NCBI GenBank assembly: GCA_947034885.2
Contig: OX344751.2
Location: forward strand, 17,360,001-17,424,000
Source: Thuidium tamariscinum
Lineage: Eukaryota; Streptophyta; Bryopsida; Hypnales; Thuidiaceae
Length of the DNA: 64,000 bases
Direction of reading: 5' to 3'
A program made the position numbers and the translations under genes. Within the stretch, counting starts at the first letter, position 1; every line of letters starts with the position of its first letter. Below are positions 34,962 to 46,645 of the stretch, piece by piece. Below the pieces are notes generated by a model. It did not search any database. It saw nothing but the letters and a program-made list of their open reading frames with translations, and was not told the origin of the DNA.

Positions 34962-35049
34962 TGAGTTCCTGACTGAAAGCGGCTGGCTTGTCAGTGCCAG
35001 CTCTACTGCCCCTCAAGCACATACAGTGCACCTAGTCTAATTTATAAAT

Positions 35050-35125
35050 TCTTTGAATTACGACTAGATTCAATGGATCACGCCGCCTAAATGGGGTTCG
35101 AGTCTCACACCGACACATTTATAGA
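35050..35125 (+). repeat. Degenerate tRNA-like or SINE-like sequence
   Basis: GGGGTTCGAGTCTCACACCG (about 35095-35114) matches a pol III B-box core (GGTTCGANTC), and TAGATTCAATGG lies upstream as a poor A-box. The spacing (about 18 nt) is too short for a functional tRNA. It is therefore at most a tRNA relic or part of a SINE. Confidence 0.25.
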
Positions 35126-35786
35126 AATTTATTCCAATTATTTATTTACTTTCTCATAAATAAATGATGCTTCCTCTATTCCAAAATATACAAGGTAATA
35201 GTAAGGGAAAAAATTTTAATTTAAAACTTATTAAAACTCTCTATTAGAATTTATAGATTTAGAGACATTAAATGTACAACAATACTATTTGGTGTGGGTA
35301 GGGGTACACTATCGATTTGGGGTACATGTAGCAAAGTAACAATGTTGTTTGGAAATATTAAATTCTTATCTATTGTGAAAATTATAAACCTATATAGATT
35401 CAAATTTGATATCATCAAAAATTTAATATTGCATGTGTTCATGAAAAATATTGAAAAACACAAATAAAAATTGACAAAATATTCCTTGTGATAACTATAA
35501 AAAATTATTCAAGAGATTTGAAGGTCAATGTTATTGATTAGAACACTTAATTTGAATAAAGAGAGTAAAAGAAAAAAAATTGGCTTTAAGACTAACAACA
35601 TGAATGAAGAATTATTTGGAGATAATTCTATTACACTAGACAACTTGAGCAAATAGATTTTTACCATTGGTGTTTCTTTTAGGAAGTATACTTCACAACG
35701 ATAACCATACAAATATCTAAGATTGTCAATTGGTCAAAAAAGTTTTAGAAATATATAGTAGATATCAAAATCTTTAAATCATGACC

Positions 35787-36140
35787 AAAAAAGGTGATGC
35801 ATTGGGCTTTATGGAATGCTATCTTAAATTACGGTAGGGCAGCTCTTGTCAAGGCACAAACCTATGCCCACCTTCATCCCACCTTAGCAATCTCAATCAA
35901 GGACAAATTTGAAGACATTTGGCTCCAATCCTTGGTCCTAGCCAACAAAACAGACAACTATATCAAGTAGAATTATATAGGGCCCTCAGTTACTTCTTTC
36001 ACGTAGATCTATGCTTGCTTTAGTGTTGAGGTGGAGGTATTTTGCCTCTACCTATCATTTTGTTTGCCAACTAAGTTGGTCTGGCATTTTGTTCTTGGTT
36101 TCTTTTTTAATGCACTAGGTTCTCCCATTTGTTCAAAAAA
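35787..36140 (+). mobile_element. 5'-truncated LINE 3' end, same family as 15.9 kb
   Basis: The reading frame MHWALWNAILNYGRAALVKA...IKDKFEDIWLQSLVLANKTD ends at a stop and aligns with the DKFESIWLQSAVIAYKRD end of the 15.9-kb element. The 3' end TTAATGCACTAGGTTCTCCC ATTTGTTC before a short A-run matches the AATGCAGTGGGCTCGCCCAT end of that copy. Imperfect flanks (ATCTTTAAATCATGAC / ATCTTCAAATCACAAG) look like an aged target duplication, so this copy is older. Confidence 0.7.
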
Positions 36141-37534
36141 AAGAATCTTCAAATCACAAGAGGTTCTTTAGATTGTGTAAATTTATTCCACATTAATAGG
36201 TTTTTTACATGAAAAAGATTTTTTTTCTATAACTAGAAGTACCTACAATGGTTGCACATTCTATTTTAAAGATCAATGATAGATTAAATTGAGAGAAACC
36301 TTCTTTTTTGGACTAAATATGACAAAATTTGAATAAGTTTTTGTTCTATACTAAAATAAGAAACTTGTTAGAATTACTCGGAATAAAATACAAGGAATAT
36401 TTTGGCATTGTGAATAGCAAAAGGTTGTATTATGTTTAGCAAAAAGAATGAATCATCAATGTACACAATTTGTTAAATTCGGCAACCTCTTTTACATTCT
36501 TGGAAATATCCCTTCAAAAATAAGAAGCCAAACTATAGGAATACTTATCTTTGGAACACTATCGACTTGCTTTTTCTAGTCAAAGACCTTGATATTTTAG
36601 TTTAGATCCTAGTCAACACTAATAGCAACTAAGCATAGTTTCATTTTATTAAATATAAGGTAGGAGGCTCTAAAATAGAGCGGGCATTAAGAATGGAACC
36701 TATAAAAGGCATTGAAATGGACAATATGTGGTTCTTAAATGGACCTCTATATTCATTGAATGAAATGAAGATAGAAGCATTGGGAATAGTGAGAGCCAAT
36801 CATTCTCCTTGCTTTTCCATCTTTTTTTCGAAGTTGCAAGTGAACCATTCATGGAGGATCTAGGGACATAAATAGGGACCTACAACACATTTTGTTTGAA
36901 AATTCATAACTAATTCAAAAATGCTCCAAAAAATATGAAATCACCTGTGTTAGATTCCTCATCTATTTTTCTTCCTCTGAAAAATGTTCTAGAAATATTC
37001 CCGTTTGTTTAATTACATGAAAAAAGGCAGATCAGCCCTTAGATGCTCCATTTCTGAGCCTTCTACCTTAGACTATTTCATTGGATTGAATTGATTGAGA
37101 GAAAGAAGAGCCCAACACACTTTAGCATTCATTGTTTGGACATCGTATAAATAGGTTATAATATTTGAAAGCATTATCTCTAAATGCACCAAGAATTGAT
37201 TTGAGGTTCTCCTAAACTCTCATGAACATTCTAATTGCTTACATCTTGTGTCAGTTGCAAGTTTGCTAGCATGTGAGCCAAGGATGTTGAACCCATGAAT
37301 CTAAGCATTTATGCTACAGGTACCTAACCTAGCAACACCGTCCATGGTTAAAAGGCACTTCTATTATGTATTCATATACTACAATCACCTTCAATGGTTG
37401 TAGGATGCCTATAATACCAATGGACCCTTACATTCAAATTTTAAAGATAATTGGTAGATTCAAATGTAGGAGTGACCTCTTCATCCTTCGGCCTTCAGTC
37501 CAAAGCCAACAAAACAAAAGCAATAAAATGATTA
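36141..37534. other. AT-rich stretch without recognisable gene
   Basis: Only short chance frames are seen. No RNA gene or well-defined element boundary is visible. Confidence 0.4.
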
Positions 37535-37812
37535 AGGTGGGTATACCCAAAAATACAACCAACCTTAAAGTACCATCTACAGTCTATGTACCTATCCAAA
37601 ATTAGTTATACATGTACACATATTGTAAATGGCACTTTCAGAAACAAACTTAAGCTCTTTAATAACTTTTGCATATTGCATCAAAATGCTATAATCTTTA
37701 CGGCATTCGAATGTACTTGCATTTATCAACAAGACTATATGAAAACTTGAACATCCTAATAATAGTAACTAGGCACAGTACCAATATGTAGCTTTTTTGG
37801 GTGTATCCATCT
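37535..37812 (-). mobile_element. AGGTGGGTACACC MITE, copy M2 (inverted)
   Basis: The 278-bp element is flanked by TA. It begins AGGTGGGTATACCCAAAAAT and ends GGGTGTATCCATCT. Its interior (AGTAACTAGGCACAGTACCA near the right end) is the reverse complement of copy M1 at 33763, which fixes the orientation. Confidence 0.75.
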
Positions 37813-40800
37813 TATAGTGTTACTTTTGGGTTCAAATGTAGGGGTTATACATTGGGTAGTGATGATTACAAATACACGTTCCTTACACTCTATGAATGCC
37901 AAGCTTCCTCCAAAGCTTCCTCCTTGCTCCTTCCTTGGTCTTTGGCCCAGAGCCAACAAAACCAAAGCCAAAAACCAAAGCCAAAAGATTGGCCAGCTGC
38001 AAGCAAGGCTCTTGTGAGTTTACACGAGATCAATGAATCACAAATCCAGAGCAGGGGGGCATAGAAGATTAGAGGAGGCAGTGCATAAATATCATGAAAG
38101 AAGAGGCCTAGCAGCCTACCAAATCTCATTCCCTTTTATTTTTCCATTGGAAAGTTGTGGAGGAGACGTGATAAATCATCTACTGTGGAAATCTAGTACT
38201 GATTCATGGCCCGCCTTTAACCAACAAAAAAGAAGCTTGTAATGGGGTCTACAATTCAAGCCTTGTTTCTCTGAGCAAAGCAAGATTGAAGAAAAAGAAA
38301 AAGGAGAGAAAAAGTGAAAGAAATCTCAAACATTAATTGGTTCTTCGTGCATACCAAGATTGGCACAACATGAAAGGGAGAGATCTTTAACACTGGTTTA
38401 GTCTTTGTGTATCTCAAGCAATGTTTTTTGTTTTCTTGGTCAGTTTGTCGTCAATTTGCATCAAAGTAATGGGCTCTACAGTAGGCCCATGGAACATAAA
38501 TAGTAAGAATTTGGATGAAATCAGCAAAAAACTTCATCTAAAAAAATATTGGATTAAACCGTCAAATTTTGGATGAAAATAGATATAGAATATATGCTAA
38601 ATAATGTGATGTTTTCTATCCAATTTCGGGATGAATGTTGAAATTTGGAACTCTACTATAATATTTAATATTGCAACTTTGGCTCTTTATTAAAAATGAA
38701 AAAAAACTGATATCCAAATTGATAGAAAACAACCATATGATTGTTTATGATCTTATTAAATATAAAAACCACATTCTTTTGGCCCCTATTATGCCACTAC
38801 ATTGATAATAACATTGACTATTTTTTTTAATCATAGAATAGAGGGAGAGAGAGTCGTGGTGGTGGCATCAAGGATAAAATTAAATTTAAGTTAGAAATTG
38901 ATATGCTTGTGAGTGTGCAATATTTCTTTCTTTATTAGTACCAACAAAAAAATTTTAATGAAAATAAATGAAAATTGATATCTCTTCTTTGCAATACAAT
39001 CATCAATGGTTGTACATGTTAACACAAAGCTCTAATGATATTTAGAGGTATTTTACATTTGATAATACTAATCCTTTATTATTATCTAATTTATTCTAAT
39101 TCTCATTTATATGACAATTATAGTGTTCAAATTGACATTTAATGTTGGTAACATTGGTGGTATTTTTTATATTCATTGTATGACATGACAACATAAATAC
39201 TACCAACATTACACCAAGTGACAAATAGTGCTCATATTGACTTATAAAATTGATAACACTATTAGTATTATTGCCATTTAGTATTAGAATTCATAAATAG
39301 TATTACAAACATTCATGTGTATTATTATTTGAAGTGTAGTATAGAAGAACTTCTAATAAAATCCATCTTTTGAAGTAATAAATCTCTCTACTGTTATAAG
39401 TTAGATTGGTCCTAGATTGGATTACATACAAACATCATGAATCCAAATGACCCTCCTTCAATGTAATAAATATCTTTGACTTTTGTTATGTGTTAGACTG
39501 GTCCTAGATCAAGCCACATACAAACATTATGAATCCAAATGACCTTCCTTCAATGTAATAACCTCTCTACAATAATGCGTTAGACCGGTCATGTCCCCAT
39601 TCTTATTAGAAGTTCTACTATATTTTAAAACAAATGTCCTATTACCTTTAATTTGATTAGATATTTGACATCATAGTACATGACTAAGGTAGGAGGTTCT
39701 AATAGTGCTCAGGCTCTAATACTAACCACATTTTCAAATGTACACTATTTGTACATGTTCCTTTTTGTTGTATCAACAATGTCCAAATAGTGTTCACTTG
39801 AGGAGGTAGGCAATTTTCGGTGATTTTAGAGCCCTATACCATTTCAACTTCAAAAATTCATAACTAATCCTACAAAGCTCCAAAAAAATATTAACAACTT
39901 GGATTAGATGCCAATTCTAGTGGTCTTTTAAGGTACATAATATACTTAAATATATTTCAAGAAGTTTCACCTCCTTGAATTCAAGTTTCAAATCTTCGAT
40001 AGACACTTGATGGACCTTTTACCTTAATCTCTCCCTCATCTAATTACATCATGTTTACACCAAAAAAACTTTGGATTGGAGCCAAAGGAATTGAAATGTT
40101 TTGATTGAAAGATTGCTATTAATAGTACCAATCCAAAGTCCAATCAAAACACATTAGGAGGGATTGGAGGCCTCTATAGGGTTGTTTCAGGGTTTGTTCC
40201 CAAAACAATGCAAGGAACTGCTGGCTGCTGTCAGCCAACAATTACCCAAAAATACAATAAATAAAAAATACAATAAAATTTTTTTTAAAAATTGGGTCCT
40301 GAAATATGAAAAAAAAGTCCTTTTTGGGGGGTTGACCTGGCATGGTCTTGGCCATGATGTAATCCTACGTTTTGAGGTTCCCATGGTAGTTTTGGTGTTC
40401 CCAGATTGCAGGAACCCACAGTCTTGTAGAGATCTCCAATCCTCCTAATGCTCTGTTTCTTTGCAACTCAAATTTTTTTTGGTGTAAACAAGCCCTTAGT
40501 CTCTCCCTAATTTCTCCCAATGTGCAGAGATAACTTAATTATAACTTGAAATTACTGCACAACATGATGACTCCCACAGAAACTTAAGCTGAGGATGTGC
40601 TCATGAGGGCAGAGTGAGCACATTCTTCATGGATTCTTGGTTGGACAACTGCTGCCAAACCCGTTTTAGGGATGACGACATTCTGTGGGATGTGCACATC
40701 CAATTAGTTCAGTTGTGCCAAAGATTCACTCAGTGTTTTTAATTCATTTCTTATGATTTGGGTAGCACAGCACATACTAGGCATGATCATCAGATTGATG

Positions 40801-40885
40801 ACGATATTTAAATGCCTGTTCATGGATGAATCATAAAAATATGGATGAAAATGTAAAATCATTACTCATCAGGAAAGAAAACCCC
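37813..40885. other. AT-rich gene-poor stretch
   Basis: Short overlapping frames at 37.8-38.2 kb and 40.16-40.45 kb are in low-complexity or repeat-like sequence and show no domain. A short tandem repeat lies at 39379-39592 (listed separately). Confidence 0.4.
39379..39592. repeat. Short tandem repeat, period about 88-92 bp
   Basis: Starts of the unit (TAATAAATCTCTC / TAATAAATATCTT / TAATAACCTCTCT) lie at about 39379, 39466 and 39558. Each unit contains GTTAGA(T/C)TGGTCCTAGAT and AATCCAAATGACC. About 2.4 copies are present. Confidence 0.7.
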
Positions 40886-41085
40886 CATTGAAACAGTACT
40901 GTTTTGGACTTTATGCAATATAGTACTAAAACTATATTGTTGCAATACTGAAGCACTACTGCAATAATACTCTTTCACCTAAAATAGTGTGGTCCCATTG
41001 AAATAGTATTTTTGCAGTGTTGGTACAGTATAATTTTAGTACTATATTGCATAAAGTTCAAAACAATATTGCAATAGTACTAATG
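40886..41085. mobile_element. Hairpin-type MITE of about 200 bp
   Basis: The two ends form an imperfect inverted repeat of about 45 bp: GGACTTTATGCAATATAGTA near 40915 is matched by TACTATATTGCATAAAGTTC near 41039-41060, with CAGTACTGTTTT against AAAACAATATTGCAATAGTAC outside. The interior is non-coding. The fold-back design suggests a MITE, but no clear target duplication was found. Confidence 0.6.
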
Positions 41086-41240
41086 TGGTCGAGGGGTGAC
41101 TTCTCGATGGGTATTCTAAAAGTGTGAGCTTTCATCCAATTGAAAAGTGAAAGCAATTGGTATCTTTTCTTGGATTTTATAAGATTGAAACACCCATTAG
41201 TGCACATGTTCCCATTCTTGTACCCTAGACTTTAGTTGAC

Positions 41241-42720
41241 CCCTTATGATATTTCACTACCTATGTTTTCACTAAAAACACTCCAAAATTGCCATTTTTA
41301 TTACAAGTACAGAATGTTAGAAAAAGAATTCATTTTTGATATGTGTAACCGTAGGATCTTGAAGTGATCTGGTTTAATAAAATGTGGAAAAGATTTTTAA
41401 AAATTTCACCTTGTGGATTGAAAGATGCCGACATTTGAATTGACAAAATTTTCTTTTTTTGGCCTTGCAAAAAACTAAACAGTTGTACTTCACAAGCTCA
41501 TATTTATATTAAAAAAATGTCCAAAATGGTTGTAACTATTTGGATTCATTCTTCAAGGCAAATTGGCTATAGGCTTAAGAAATTCAAATCATTTGAAGTC
41601 ATACAACATATAGGAAAGAAATAGTAAGTACAAACTACAAAGAAGTAGAGAATGATTCAAAATGCTAAATTGTTAAAAAAATAATTTACAAAATTAAAAA
41701 TGTCAATCCCAATGGTTTTAATATTGTAGTAAACAATCTACACCGGCATTGTTCTAATTCTTTTTCAAAAATCTGAAAAATTGAGCTCAATAAAGGACTT
41801 CATAGTTTACCTTAAAGTAATGAATCCATAATTGTTTACAAACTACAACTCCTTATAGCTTTTGTTTCATCAATCAAAATGGAATGATTCAAAGTTATCT
41901 TGTCTTTTTAGTAAATTTTTAAAAAACTAACTTACTTAAAGGTCATTACTCAGAAGACTATACTACTAGGACTATATTTAAAAACACCCCTTTCTCTTGT
42001 AGTATTATATATATATAACTAATTAAAAAAAACCTTAAAATTTAATTAATTTCTTTAGAATGCTTTTGGATTGTCCACACTCATTGAACATTAAAAATTA
42101 CATATCATACAATAAATTTTTACCCATGTAATCAAAAGTTATGAAAATGATTGGGCCTTAAAACTACTCCTTCAAAAAAAAATTTTAAAGAAAAGAAATA
42201 AAAATTGAAGGAGTAGTTGTGATAATTTTAAAGAAAAGAAATAAAAATTCCATTCATAATGAGTTGCCTAAAATTGCTATATTGCCAAAATCATAGCTTG
42301 GTCCTTTAGGGGTTAATGTGTCCTCCAAATGCTTATCTCTGAAAGGTTTTTGACTACATTTTCACCTTAAAAAACACTCCAAAAATGTGATTTTCAATAC
42401 AAGTGCAAAATTTTAGAAAAAAAACAATTTTTGACAAATTTAACCATAGGATCTTGTAGTAAGGTGGTTTGAAAAGATGTAGAAAAAATTTCAGAAATTT
42501 CCACTGCATAGATTATAAGATATTAACATTTCAATCAACAAAAGTCCTTTTTTGTCCCTGCAAAATTCTAGGGAGTTGCATTTCACAAGGTCACATTGTA
42601 TGAAAAAATGTTCAAAATGGTGGTTATTCTTTGATTTCATTCTTCAATGCAAGTTGACTATATGCTCAAAAAATTTCAAATCATTTGGAATTGTATAGTA
42701 GGGTACCAATCAAAATGGCG
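41241..42720 (+). repeat. Roughly 1-kb AT-rich repeat, blocks A-B-C plus a second A
   Basis: Block A (about 41260-41640) contains ACACTCCAAAATTGCCATTT and GTAGGATCTTGAAGTGATCT. A diverged direct copy of block A occurs at 42340-42720 (ACACTCCAAAAATGTGATTT, ATAGGATCTTGTAGTAAGGT). Blocks B and C lie between them. The same blocks in the same order occur inverted at 49340-50300. No coding frame is seen. The A-B-C-A order suggests a tandem repeat with a unit of about 1.0-1.1 kb. Confidence 0.7.
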
Positions 42721-42762
42721 TTTTTGAATTTGTAGTGAAAGAAATTTCAAGGCTAACAACTT

Positions 42763-43462
42763 TGATAGCCTCTTGAGAGCCCAAAAATTAGTATTTTTCT
42801 ATGATCTTTTTTTAGATCATCTCTAAGTTAATAACATGTGTGCCAAATTTCAAAGACGAAAGACTTACACAAAAAAAGATGTATAAAATCTTCCATCAAG
42901 TGTAGCTCTAAGAAAATTTTCACTATTGCCAACTTTGACTTTGTCCCAAGGATTGAATTTTTTTTCTTTCCATTGAAAATTTTGGCATGAAATAACCTCT
43001 ATTTTTATAATACTTGTAAAAAAAAATTCAAGGTCAAAAAATTTATATCAAAAAAGATATTTGAAATCTATCAACATGTGAAGTTATGAGAAAATTTTCT
43101 CAATTGCAAGCCAACTTTGACACCCTCCCAAGGGCTAACAAATTAGTCTTTTGATGAAATCATCTCTATGTTGATAACATGTGCTCAAAATTTCAAGTTC
43201 AAAAAACTTACCTAAAAAAAGATATGTAAAATCTCCCATCTTCTATAGGTCTAGAATTTTTTTTACTATTGCCAACTTTGACACCTTCCCAAGGGCTAAA
43301 AATTGTCTATTTACAATGAAATTTCTGTCATGAAATCCTCTCAATGTTGATAATATGTGTGATGAATTTCAAGTTCAAAAGGCAAACTCAAAAAAAGATA
43401 TCCAAAATCTTAGAACATGTGTAGTTGTGAAGATGATTTCTCACATCTATATCAAACTTTGA
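42763..43462. repeat. Diverged tandem repeat, about four units of 160-185 bp
   Basis: Units begin with AACTTTGA(T/C) at about 42765, 42926, 43112 and 43271, with a partial fifth near 43450. Each runs through CCCAAGG, a (T/A)TGATAACATGTG-like stretch, AAATTTCAAG, AAAAAAAGATAT and a CTATTGCC/CATGTG end. The length matches a nucleosome-sized satellite monomer. Confidence 0.7.
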
Positions 43463-43705
43463 CCCACAAAATCAACGGTGCTTGTATGTGAGCATGTATT
43501 AATTGATAAATATCAATATTTATTTGTTTCTAAAAATTCAATTAAATTGGAAAAAAATTACAAGTGGAATTGAAGAGTGATTGAAATTGAAGCTTGCAAA
43601 TTTCTTACAACGGTTTATTCCATCATCATCCCTCCATGCTTTTCAAGTTTATTTGCCGAGGGCTTTTTACTTTCATTAATTTCTATATTTTCTTGAACAC
43701 ATTTA

Positions 43706-43775
43706 AAGTGGGAACACCAAAAAGCAATACTACTTTCTATTGTGCATAGTTTTTGTTGTTGGATTGATCGAGGTA
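43706..43775 (+). mobile_element. Fragment of the AGGTGGG MITE family
   Basis: AAAGTGGGAACACCAAAAAG followed by ATTGTGCATAGTTTTTGTTG matches the first 60-70 bp of copies M1 and M3. The rest is missing. Confidence 0.5.
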
Positions 43776-45869
43776 TTGATTCAAGATTACTATATTTTAA
43801 TTAGTAGTGGAAAAGAGATTTTAATGTAGCAAAGAATGCATCATTTAAAGTTACCAGGGGTTGAAGTTTTTTTTGGATATTTTCAAATCATTGTTTCAAT
43901 AACAAGTACATATCGATGTAAGAAACTTATAAAATGAGAATAGTTTTTGAGTACATAATGCTTTCAAGGACCTTAGGCATTGAAATGTCTGTACTTTATG
44001 TCAATTATTTACAAATTTTTGTTAGGGTAGATCTAAAAGTTGATGTTTGATCTTAGACAACATGTTTAGTGGTGTGAAAGTTGTTATGTCTAGGAAACAA
44101 AGTCAACTCACATAATCAATTATAAAATACACAATTCTTATTTTTTCTAGCAATTTTTTTTTCAAAATTTCTATGGTTTTTTGGGAATTTAAAAACATTG
44201 TTGCTTTTGAAGTATTACATAGAAATTTCAATTGTTTTATTATCTTTTACTGTAGTATACATGTTGTAGATGATGTGAATCAAATTTGGAGTTATTGGCA
44301 AAATAGATTGCAAGATTATATTGTTTTTTGATGCTGAAATTTTTCTAGAAGCATATTTGGAGGTGAAATGTAATTTCCAAACCTACTCAAATGAAAAAAA
44401 TTTAAATTATAAAGTACTTCAAAACCAATATAGAAACTCATTGGTGAAAAAAAAGTATCATTTAATTGACTCATTGAGTCCACAAAATAACTTTGAAATA
44501 ACAAAAAATAGCAAAAAAGTTGGAAGTAACATGTATAAAACTCCACCTCCTCCTAAAATGATTTTCATATACTCATAACTACTTGGATTTTTATGAAATT
44601 TTAACCACACAAACAAGACTAGTATGCACAATTTTATACCAATTTAAAAAAATAAAAGTCCCTTGTATGAAGAAGAAAAAGGCCACCAAAGTCCATTGTT
44701 ATCCAAAAATGCCCAAATTATTAACTTCAAATTGCTCCAAATTGGATTGATATAAAAACTTTACTACAATCACTAGACTTCAAGGGAAATATAATCCAAC
44801 AAAAAAAATTGTAAGAAATTGGATGAAAGAGATACAAGTCCCCAAAGTTGCATCCTCAAAATGTATTTTGGTGATCTCAAACTTTGAACGGCTTCCAAAA
44901 AATCAATTCATCTTAGATTGATTTGAAAATTTTACCTTACAAAGTTGAAGAGAGAATGCAAATTTTCTAACAAGTTTATTAATTCAAACATTGGATCTCA
45001 AAGTTACAATGCTTTATATTGGACTTCCATGACACTTTCGTTCCTTTACCTAGGTGTTTAGGGGTTTGTTGGTATTACTTTACAAATAGACTTAGGGCCA
45101 CTTCATTCAATATTCTAGGTCCCAAATCTCATTGAAATTCTCAAAATTTGACTAGTGGGGAGTTGAAAATTGGGAGATAAAACTTTACACTAAGTTCCAA
45201 GTCTCAAGTCCCCCATAATTCCAAATTCCTACATGGCAACAAGTTTTTTGAGGTTTTGGTGCTAGAAAAGTGGGACTTTGACCAAGGCCAAATTGAGTCT
45301 AGCTAAAATAGAAACCCAACTCAACCTTCAAGTTCCAATCATTTTTGTAGAAGAAAAAATGAAGAAAAAACCACTATATAAACCATCCTTATGGACTTAG
45401 ATTTTCTTCAAATTTGTTCAATGCATATATGATGCCAAAAGAGCCCAAAAAATAAATTTTGACTTTTTGATTTATGTTTTAGGTACTCAATTTCTATCTA
45501 GTATTCCTTGTGTTTCAAAATAATACATTGACAAACATTGGAGTATCAATGCTTTGTTTGAGTTTTACAAATGAAACACTAGTTGATAAGAGTATCAATT
45601 AGAGATAAAGGGAGTACTATGACAAGAGACAAGTTGCAACTTGGAGTTGGGACTTGAAGTTGGGACTTTGACCTTCACAATATGAGTTCCAAGTCATACA
45701 TTTTTATTTTTATTTTCACCCTCTACAACTCGATAAAGTTAGAATTTGACCTTCAAATAGGGCTTAGAAAATTAAGGCCTTGAATATAGTGCAAAAAGCC
45801 ATTTAGATTTGTGAAGGCATAGAGACAAAAAGATTGACGATTTTTATTCTTTTTCACCTTTTTGCAATA
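43776..45869. other. AT-rich stretch without recognisable gene
   Basis: Overlapping short frames on both strands at 44316-44578 are in low-complexity AT-rich sequence and have no domain. Nothing else is supported. Confidence 0.4.
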
Positions 45870-46418
45870 AAGTGGGAACACCCAAAAGTACCACAAATTT
45901 GTCCCATGCCTAATTACTATTATTAAGGTGGGTACACCTAAAATGGTCACTTATTCTTACTGTGCCTAGTTCCTGTCATCATGTTGTTTAGATTTTTATA
46001 TAGTCTTGTTGGCAAGTGAAAACATCTTCCAACACACCAAAGAACATAGGATTTGGATACCATATGCAAAAGTTATTAATGGTCAAAGTTTGTTTCTAAA
46101 ATGGCCATCTACAATCTGTGTACATGACTGATTTCGAAAATGTATGCACATTGTAGATGGCGCTTTAAGGTCAGGTGCCATTTTGGGTGTACCTACCTTA
46201 GGTTGTACAGATTTTCATAGAGTCTTGTTGGCAAGTGAAAGCGCATTCCAATGCACCAGAAGAAGGCAACATTTGAATACAACATGTAAAAGTTATTTAG
46301 GATCAAAGTTTGTTTTTGAAAGCACCATCTACAGTCTGTGTACATAACTCATTTTGAAAATGTACACAAGCTGTAGATGTCACTTTAAGGTCAGCTATAC
46401 TTTTGGGTGTACCCACCT
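45870..46418 (+). mobile_element. AGGTGGG MITE split by a nested copy
   Basis: The left part (45870-45925, AAGTGGGAACACCCAAAAGT to TAATTACTATTA) and right part (46199-46418, from GGTTGTACAGATTTTCATAG to GGGTGTACCCACCT then TA) are the two halves of one family member. Removing the 273-bp copy between them restores a continuous element that aligns with M1. Confidence 0.75.
45926..46198 (+). mobile_element. AGGTGGGTACACC MITE, copy M3 (nested)
   Basis: The 273-bp element starts AGGTGGGTACACCTAAAATG, ends GGGTGTACCTACCT, and is flanked by TA. It sits inside an older member of its own family in the same orientation. The interior matches M1 (TACTGTGCCTAG, AAAGTTATTAA.GGTCAAAGT). Confidence 0.85.
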
Positions 46419-46424
46419 TACTTT

Positions 46425-46645
46425 GGTGCCGTCCTGCTCTCGCTAGGAGCTTGGCTACAAAATGACGACAACTTGATCACACTGAAGGGGCCCTCCTGGT
46501 TTCCAAATTCCAATGGCTGCCATTGCTTCCTCCAATTTTGCCACAAGCAAATCCCCTGCCATGGGATAAGTAACATGATTTCCTTGAAGGTGGAGCACGC
46601 CACATTCTCGGCATGAACTCCGTGCTTGAATTTGTGAAAACATGT
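46425..46645 (-). pseudogene. GC-richer island, possible captured coding fragment
   Basis: About 220 bp is clearly less AT-rich than its surroundings and keeps frames open on both strands. The minus frame reads GNHVTYPMAGDLLVAKLEEA MAAIGIWKPGG and looks protein-like, but I recognise no family. Without start, stop or splice context it is best treated as a fragment of a gene captured or left within repeats. Confidence 0.3.

Noticed and set aside
34885-35015. TPP riboswitch
   Set aside because: GGTGCTT, CTGAGAT and CTGG...CCAG occur in the right order, but the GAACCTGAT joining region and closing stem do not match well. CTGAGA occurs twice as part of a local repeat, and no thiamin gene is near. 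It is kept only as an alternative in a finding.
35050-35125. Functional tRNA gene
   Set aside because: A B-box is present, but the A-to-B spacing is too short and no cloverleaf can be drawn.
44316-44578. Overlapping frames on both strands
   Set aside because: AT-rich low-complexity translations (Phe/Asn/Lys-rich) with no domain.
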